This document shows, one piece after another, positions 14,630-17,999 of a DNA stretch of 17,999 bases; the stretch's first letter is position 1; each line of letters starts with the position of its first letter. The DNA is taken from assembly GCA_020626475.1 (NCBI GenBank), contig JAHKZT010000007.1:1-17999 (forward strand), written 5' to 3'. Origin of the DNA: a bacterium (GTDB lineage: Bacteria > Patescibacteriota > Saccharimonadia > Saccharimonadales > Saccharimonadaceae). A program made the translations under genes and the position numbers. The notes beneath the pieces are model-generated. The model was not told the DNA's origin and did not search any database. It was given only the letters and a program-made list of their open reading frames with translations.

Positions 14630-15585
14630 GCGAACTCCTTTAAGAAATCAAGTTTTGCTGCTTCGAAGTTGCGAACGTCAGTGAGACCATAGCGCAACAT
14701 AACTAGACGATCAATACCGCCCCCCCATGCAAAGCCTTGGTATTTAGTCGGGTCGATGCCGGCAGCCTTTAGAACATTTGGATGAATCATGCCGCAGCCA
14801 AGCATCTCAAGCCAGCCATCACCTTTGCCGCCAAGCGATGCAGGTTTTTCGATTAGAAACTCTAGGCTTGGTTCTGTGAATGGGAAGTAGCCTGGCTGAG
14901 TCTTAATATTTAGTTTTTGGCCATAGTATTTTTCGAAGAATTCACGAAGAATGCCAAGCATATTGCCAAGCGTGCAATCCTTAGAAACATAGACGCCCTC
15001 GCACTGATAGAAAGTATGTTCGTGCGTAGCGTCAACGTCTTCGTTGCGATAAACGCGGCCCGGGACAGCAACAGCAATCGCCTTGCCCTCAGCAAGCTTG
15101 TAAGCGTTAGCCTTTAGAACACGGTTTTGCATCGTACTAGTGTGAGCTGGCGGAATAAAGCCTTCTTCGGTGCGGAAAGTATCATAACCATCACGTGCAG
15201 GGTGGCCCTTCGCAAAGTTAAGGCTGTCAAACATATGATATTCATCGTCGAGCTGGACGGATTCGGCAATATCAAAACCCATGCTCTGATAAATCGCGAT
15301 GACGCGATCGAGCTCAGTCATTAGTGGGTGTTTGCTGCCAAAATCAGCAGTCAAAAACTCTGGCATCTGCCCGTTAATGTCGCACGGCGCGCTAATATCT
15401 AGCGGCTGGACGTCTTCCTGTTCGGCAGCGGCCTCGGCGGCTGCGATTTCGGCGTTTAGTTGTTGTTTTTTAATGTTTAATTGTTTGCCAAAATCTGCAC
15501 GTTGGTCGGCCGGCAGGTCCTTGATTTTTGCATATTCTGCATTGAGCTTTTTGAGCTCATTTTTCAGTTCCTGAATAGTGGCCAT
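14623..15585 (-). CDS. pheS: Phenylalanyl-tRNA synthetase alpha subunit
   Basis: Catalytic class II subunit, 320 aa, slightly short for the family (~330-350). An N-terminal coiled-coil arm (~1-60, Lys/Glu/Ala rich) for tRNA binding is followed by the catalytic domain: HTSTMQNRVLKA, motif 2 GRVYRNEDVDATHEHTFYQ, EGVYV, and motif 3 with LGCGMIHPNVLKAAGID and GFAWGGGIDRLVMLRYG. All active-site blocks are present. The start is supported by conserved alignment of the arm and by a promoter just upstream; there is no Shine-Dalgarno. The synthesis of the partner is coupled through the overlap with pheT. Upstream lies the structured element at 15618-15734, which shows no T-box motif. Confidence 0.97.
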   Translation of the reverse strand: MATIQELKNELKKLNAEYAKIKDLPADQRADFGKQLNIKKQQLNAEIAAAEAAAEQEDVQPLDISAPCDINGQMPEFLTADFGSKHPLMTELDRVIAIYQSMGFDIAESVQLDDEYHMFDSLNFAKGHPARDGYDTFRTEEGFIPPAHTSTMQNRVLKANAYKLAEGKAIAVAVPGRVYRNEDVDATHEHTFYQCEGVYVSKDCTLGNMLGILREFFEKYYGQKLNIKTQPGYFPFTEPSLEFLIEKPASLGGKGDGWLEMLGCGMIHPNVLKAAGIDPTKYQGFAWGGGIDRLVMLRYGLTDVRNFEAAKLDFLKEFAC

Positions 15586-15594
15586 AATAGATAT

Positions 15595-15603
15595 ATTTTA
15601 CCA
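15595..15603 (-). promoter_or_regulatory. Extended -10 promoter of pheS, near-leaderless
   Basis: TGG followed by TAAAAT, then 9 nt and the ATG. The predicted transcript start is within about 0-3 nt of the start codon. No Shine-Dalgarno is visible. Confidence 0.55.
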
Positions 15604-15617
15604 CATCAATACCCTGT

Positions 15618-15734
15618 TTGCGAGAGCGAGGCATCTAACGAACATGCGCAGCCGACGAGGCGAGCGCGAGGCGGCGCTCACCCGTAACGACGGGCTGAGT
15701 GAATGCCGTTTCGTATGATGCCTCGCTCTCGCAA
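15618..15734. repeat. 117-nt structured element with perfect 18-bp terminal inverted repeats
   Basis: Arms TTGCGAGAGCGAGGCATC (15618-15635) and its exact complement (15717-15734). After a 2x2 mismatch the stem continues for 5 bp (15638-15642 with 15710-15714). Inside are GAGCGC/GCGCTC (15662-15667, 15674-15679), and CTCA-CCCGT/ACGGG-C-TGAG around an AACG tetraloop (15677-15699); the two share a few bases and compete slightly. The element is much richer in GC than its flanks and has no good ORF. No T-tract follows either arm, so it does not look like a terminator. It may be a miniature inverted-repeat element or an RNA gene. Confidence 0.8.
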
Positions 15735-15755
15735 TTAATGTCTATGCGGTAAAAA

Positions 15756-15983
15756 CTAGCTTACTATAAAGATAACGACGAGGGCTACAGCAGCCAAAAA
15801 GACGAGGATAAACCAGAACCAGCTAAAGCGATTAGTCTTGTTGGTGTTTTTAAGATATTCGGAATCTTCTACTAGGTCGACATCTTCCTTCTTACTACTA
15901 CGAACGGCGCGTTCGCGCAAATCGGCATTGATGCGACGACTCAATTCACTTTTATCTTCGTCTTTTTCTACTAATATTCCCAC
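15756..15983 (-). CDS. 75-aa tail-anchored membrane protein, unknown function
   Basis: Not recognised. A charged N-terminal half (residues 1-50, rich in Lys, Arg, Glu, Asp) precedes a single C-terminal membrane segment at ~52-74 (FSWFWFILVFLAAVALVVIF) that ends the protein, the layout of a tail-anchored protein with its body in the cytoplasm. The start is GTG at 15983, supported by AGGAGGT a few nt upstream; the overlapping ATG in the next frame hits a stop after four codons. It has its own promoter and does not overlap neighbours. No function is suggested by context. Confidence 0.75.
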   Translation of the reverse strand: MGILVEKDEDKSELSRRINADLRERAVRSSKKEDVDLVEDSEYLKNTNKTNRFSWFWFILVFLAAVALVVIFIVS

Positions 15984-16005
15984 ATTACCTCCTGATTATT
16001 TGACT

Positions 16006-16014
16006 AGTATATCA
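16006..16014 (-). promoter_or_regulatory. Extended -10 promoter of the 75-aa gene
   Basis: TGA followed by TATACT. The predicted short leader carries the AGGAGGT ribosome site of the GTG start. The box sits right after the stop of the broken surface gene. Confidence 0.5.
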
Positions 16015-16016
16015 TA

Positions 16017-16577
16017 TCAAAGACGACGCTTCGCTTTATGGCTAATTGCGATAGCACAAATTGCCACGGTAGCTACTAGCATAACAAAGCCCGCAATTAT
16101 CTCGTCTGATGTATTCGGATTATCGATATTGCCTGGGACTTCTTCCGGTTCTGCCGGTTCGTCTTCTGGAACGGCGCATGGCGCATTATCTCCATTAATT
16201 AGATATGGCGAAGTCGAAGTACCTTCCCCACTACTAATACAGGTGTCAGATTTCAGTGCAATGACCGGTTGCGTATAATAACCAGCCGCGTCTTGCCCTG
16301 TTGCCGATAATAAACCAAAGCCACCACCATACTGATATATTAATGGAGCAAAGTAGAAATCATCTGGCGTCATAGTCCAAATAGATTTAATATCTCCACG
16401 ATTCTCTTCGAGATAATTCTTCTTAACCAATTCCGCATCGTTATTCCTCGAAGAGAATGGCACTTCGCCGAAGAAGACTACCTCATCGGCCGTCATTAAG
16501 CCGACTGGATATTTCAACGCACCATTTCCCTTTTCGCTAGAGACCGTGAAGCTGTCATTTTTTTGAACCACAATCAA
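16017..16577 (-). CDS. C-terminal fragment of the broken surface protein
   Basis: Carries ALKYPVGLMTADEVV, WTMTPDDFYF, ALKSDTCISSGEGTSTSPY, an acidic Pro/Glu linker (PEDEPAEPEEVPG) and the anchor: NPNTSDE, a ~20-residue hydrophobic stretch, KAKRRL. The nominal start (TTG at 16577) lies before the frameshift and has no ribosome site, so it is unlikely to be an independent gene. Confidence 0.55.
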   Translation of the reverse strand: MIVVQKNDSFTVSSEKGNGALKYPVGLMTADEVVFFGEVPFSSRNNDAELVKKNYLEENRGDIKSIWTMTPDDFYFAPLIYQYGGGFGLLSATGQDAAGYYTQPVIALKSDTCISSGEGTSTSPYLINGDNAPCAVPEDEPAEPEEVPGNIDNPNTSDEIIAGFVMLVATVAICAIAISHKAKRRL

Positions 16578-16845
16578 ACGTTGGGCCGGAGGTAGGTTGC
16601 AAATTATTATAGTTAACCGTATTCTCTAGATAAAATGGTGCCGTCAGTTGCGTGCCGTCATAGTTAGTAGTCGGACTAGACGACGTGATTTTAGCGGCAA
16701 GTCTGTTTCGGAATGCTCCATCAAATTTAAAACGCAAGCTACCTGCAACATCCTTTCCGGCCAAAGAGCTATGATTACGGATGGATTTATAGCCGCGATC
16801 TGAGCAATAGACGACGTCTTCGATCCTCGAAGATACATTTAGCAT
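16555..16845 (-). CDS. Middle fragment of the broken surface protein
   Basis: Begins at an internal ATG with no ribosome site. Reading the same frame back before this ATG gives KKIADRWYEDN, which matches the paralog, so the start is an artefact. Key block: RIEDVVYCSDRG, then an Asn/Ser-rich stretch ending FDCGSKK at the A7 run. Confidence 0.5.
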   Translation of the reverse strand: MLNVSSRIEDVVYCSDRGYKSIRNHSSLAGKDVAGSLRFKFDGAFRNRLAAKITSSSPTTNYDGTQLTAPFYLENTVNYNNLQPTSGPTFDCGSKK

Positions 16846-17699
16846 ATTGTCTTCATACCAACGATCCGCAATCTTTTTTGGGTAAGAATCGTTTTGTTCG
16901 AGAATGACTCTTTCATGAAAGATTCGATAGTCATGCCGTCACTAAACTTATACATACTTATATCATCGTCGTCCGTTAGGTGACTTATCGTGTAATACAC
17001 GGTTTCGCAGGTAGTAGACCCGTTTAAGCAGTTGTAATTCTTCGCCGAATTTGATTCGCCAACTTGTATCGTATATTTTTCTCCATCCCAAGTCACATCA
17101 TTCCCCCACTGGCCAAGCCTAGAATCGTATGAACGTATGGAGTAATACGGATATGAAGTTCCATACATATAGCCAACATCCGCCGGAGAGCCAGGTCCCA
17201 CAGTCGTAAAAGCCCCACCATAGTTGGTCTCAGTATATCTCGTTCCGCTATCGGTCTGCGGATCTAAATCACTGCCGTCTAATACTGTATCGACGCCAGT
17301 GTTATTACAGACGCCATTATTAGCTGGGCCATTATAAAGAATTTTTATTGCGCCACCTTTGTCGGTGCGCAAAATGCGCCAACAAAAATTATTAAAGATG
17401 AGATAGTTATTATCCACCTCGCCGCGGTAAAAGAAAATCGGATATTCATCTCTCATCGTATCCACTAGAGCAGAAACGCCGTTGCCGTTATATCTGGCTT
17501 TTGTAGCCGGAGACGATAGGTCAATCGCCTTATCGACGGTACCAGAGAATTTACTACGAATCTCGTCGTAAAGTAAGCGCGGCGCAGTCTCGCCGTCATC
17601 AGTATTACTCGATTCACCTTCGGCGAAGCAGAATGGCGAAATCAATGCGCCCACGACGAACACGCAGGCGAAAAGAGCGTAGTTCTTTTTATCTTTCAT
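16839..17699 (-). CDS. N-terminal fragment of the broken surface protein
   Basis: Signal peptide KDKKNYALFACVFVVGALIS with a likely cleavage after SPFCFA, then a short Ser/Asp-rich linker, LLYDEIRSKFSGTVDKA, and the conserved block PIFFYRGEV, CWRILRT, KILYNG, GNDVTWDG and CETVYYTISH. The last ~20 residues before its TGC TAA end are in the wrong frame. If made, it would be secreted but not anchored. Confidence 0.6.
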   Translation of the reverse strand: MKDKKNYALFACVFVVGALISPFCFAEGESSNTDDGETAPRLLYDEIRSKFSGTVDKAIDLSSPATKARYNGNGVSALVDTMRDEYPIFFYRGEVDNNYLIFNNFCWRILRTDKGGAIKILYNGPANNGVCNNTGVDTVLDGSDLDPQTDSGTRYTETNYGGAFTTVGPGSPADVGYMYGTSYPYYSIRSYDSRLGQWGNDVTWDGEKYTIQVGESNSAKNYNCLNGSTTCETVYYTISHLTDDDDISMYKFSDGMTIESFMKESFSNKTILTQKRLRIVGMKTIC

Positions 17700-17726
17700 T
17701 TTTGACCTCGTAAAATACTTATGTTT

Positions 17727-17732
17727 ATTATA
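17727..17732 (-). promoter_or_regulatory. -10 promoter of the broken surface gene
   Basis: Perfect TATAAT about 28 nt before the ATG at 17699, giving a leader of ~20 nt that contains the GAGG ribosome site. It points away from the histone-like gene promoter. Confidence 0.5.
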
Positions 17733-17778
17733 TTTTATTATTTCTTTTACTGCCAAATAATCGTTAGTGCTTCAGATA

Positions 17779-17787
17779 TGCTATAAT
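17779..17787 (+). promoter_or_regulatory. Extended -10 promoter of the Lys/Ala-rich gene
   Basis: TGC followed by TATAAT at 17782-17787. The predicted leader is ~20 nt and holds AAAGGAGGT at 17803-17811. No convincing -35 is seen. Confidence 0.6.
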
Positions 17788-17814
17788 AGAACCATATTAT
17801 TTAAAGGAGGTGCG

Positions 17815-17999
17815 ATGGCAACAACCAAAGCCAAGTCGACCAAGAAGTCTCCGGCTAAGAAGACTGCAGCGAAAAAACCAGCTGCAAAGAAACCAGCCGC
17901 AAAGAAGACCGTTGCGTCGAAAAGTACAGTCAAGACTGTCAAAGCTACCGCGAAGGTAACTGCAGTCGAAACAGAAAAGGTGGGCAGCGAAAAAACCAA
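17815..17999 (+). CDS. Lys/Ala-rich histone-H1-like protein (3' partial)
   Basis: Runs off the right edge after 61 codons. After ATTKAKSTKKSP the sequence has repeats of the type AAKKPAAKKPAAKK, followed by a Thr/Val/Lys stretch (STVKTVKATAKVTAV). This composition is that of bacterial histone-H1-like nucleoid proteins or of disordered basic tails on other proteins, so it probably binds DNA or RNA. The rest of the protein is not seen and could hold a folded domain. The start is supported by AAAGGAGGT 3 nt before ATG and by the promoter at 17779-17787. The promoter region is shared, divergent, with the broken surface gene. Confidence 0.8.
   Translation, partial: MATTKAKSTKKSPAKKTAAKKPAAKKPAAKKTVASKSTVKTVKATAKVTAVETEKVGSEKT

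Larger units (their letters stand above)
16017..17699 (-). pseudogene. LPXTG-like surface protein of the CWR family, broken by two frameshifts
   Basis: Three overlapping reading frames together give one protein of ~560 aa. It would have a signal peptide at residues 1-27, the same CWR-type domain as the protein at 3656-4807, and a C-terminal sorting signal (NPNTSD, then a hydrophobic segment, then KAKRRL). Shift 1 lies between the codons for ESF and KIADRW, around 16865-16905; one base is missing, possibly in the A6 run at 16864-16889 (minus-strand CCAAAAAAG). Shift 2 is in the A7 run at 16558-16564: six A would give DCGSKND, which aligns residue for residue with DCALERD of the paralog. Function unknown. 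It could be a true pseudogene, a phase-variable gene or a sequencing error. The start is ATG 17699, with GAGG 5 nt upstream, not the longer TTG start. Confidence 0.72.

Noticed and set aside
15618..15734. T-box riboswitch for pheS
   Set aside because: No T-box sequence or specifier-loop layout, no terminator, and the pheS promoter lies downstream of the element, so it would not be in the pheS leader.
15618..15734. CRISPR repeat or array
   Set aside because: One inverted pair only; no direct repeats with regular spacers.
16864..16889. Programmed -1 ribosomal frameshift in the surface gene
   Set aside because: No classical slippery heptamer in the right phase and no clear downstream pseudoknot; two opposite shifts are easier to explain by indels.
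17700..17756. Longer N-terminus of the surface protein (TTG start at 17756)
   Set aside because: It would precede the signal peptide by 19 residues and include the -10 box; ATG 17699 has a ribosome site.
17781..17999. Minus-strand open frame rich in Ala, Val and Phe
   Set aside because: It is the antisense of the Lys/Ala-rich gene, which has a promoter and ribosome site.

Overview
The window looks like a chromosomal segment from a small-genome bacterium of the Candidate Phyla Radiation, most likely a Saccharibacteria (TM7) member. I base this on a compact gene set, short spacers, a GT4 glycosyltransferase next to a GH57 glycoside hydrolase, a shortened phosphotransacetylase, secreted proteins in place of a visible biosynthetic operon, and many promoters that abut the start codon. 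Genes end at ordinary TAA, TAG and TGA codons and TGG encodes Trp, so nothing suggests the UGA=Gly code of Gracilibacteria or Absconditabacteria. The phylum is an inference from gene style, not proven here.

Layout. Plus strand, 1-3593: the 3' part of an ABC exporter half-transporter, then a GT4 glycosyltransferase and a GH57 alpha-amylase-like enzyme, a probable alpha-glucan/glycogen pair, closed by a bidirectional terminator. Minus strand, 3656-8943: a two-part secreted surface protein (TasA/SipW-type N-terminal part, then a CWR-type domain part, separated by one in-frame TAA), a compact phosphotransacetylase, a coiled-coil membrane protein, and an OafA/OatA-like acyltransferase with an SGNH domain. 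Plus strand, 9012-10364: exonuclease I. Minus strand, 10418-11304: a 240-aa membrane protein preceded by a possible 40-aa leaderless membrane peptide. Minus strand, 11450-15585: pheS-pheT plus a membrane-anchored FKBP isomerase, ended by a terminator. Minus strand, 15756-17699: a 75-aa tail-anchored protein and a second surface protein of the CWR family that is broken by two frameshifts. Plus strand, 17815 to the end: the start of a lysine/alanine-rich histone-H1-like protein.

Three signals stand out. First, at least four genes (pta, acyltransferase, sbcB, the 40-aa ORF) carry a sigma70-type -10 box exactly 6 nt before ATG, and two more (GT4, pheS) carry one 8-9 nt before it. This predicts leaderless mRNAs. 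Genes with a good Shine-Dalgarno have the -10 box further upstream, so the two start modes coexist. Second, both copies of the CWR-type surface protein family are disrupted: one by a stop codon between two modules, the other by two single-base shifts at or near A-tracts. This suggests decay, phase variation or assembly error. Third, a 117-nt GC-rich element with perfect 18-bp terminal inverted repeats and nested hairpins sits just upstream of pheS; it is neither a gene nor a terminator and could be a mobile miniature element or a structured RNA.
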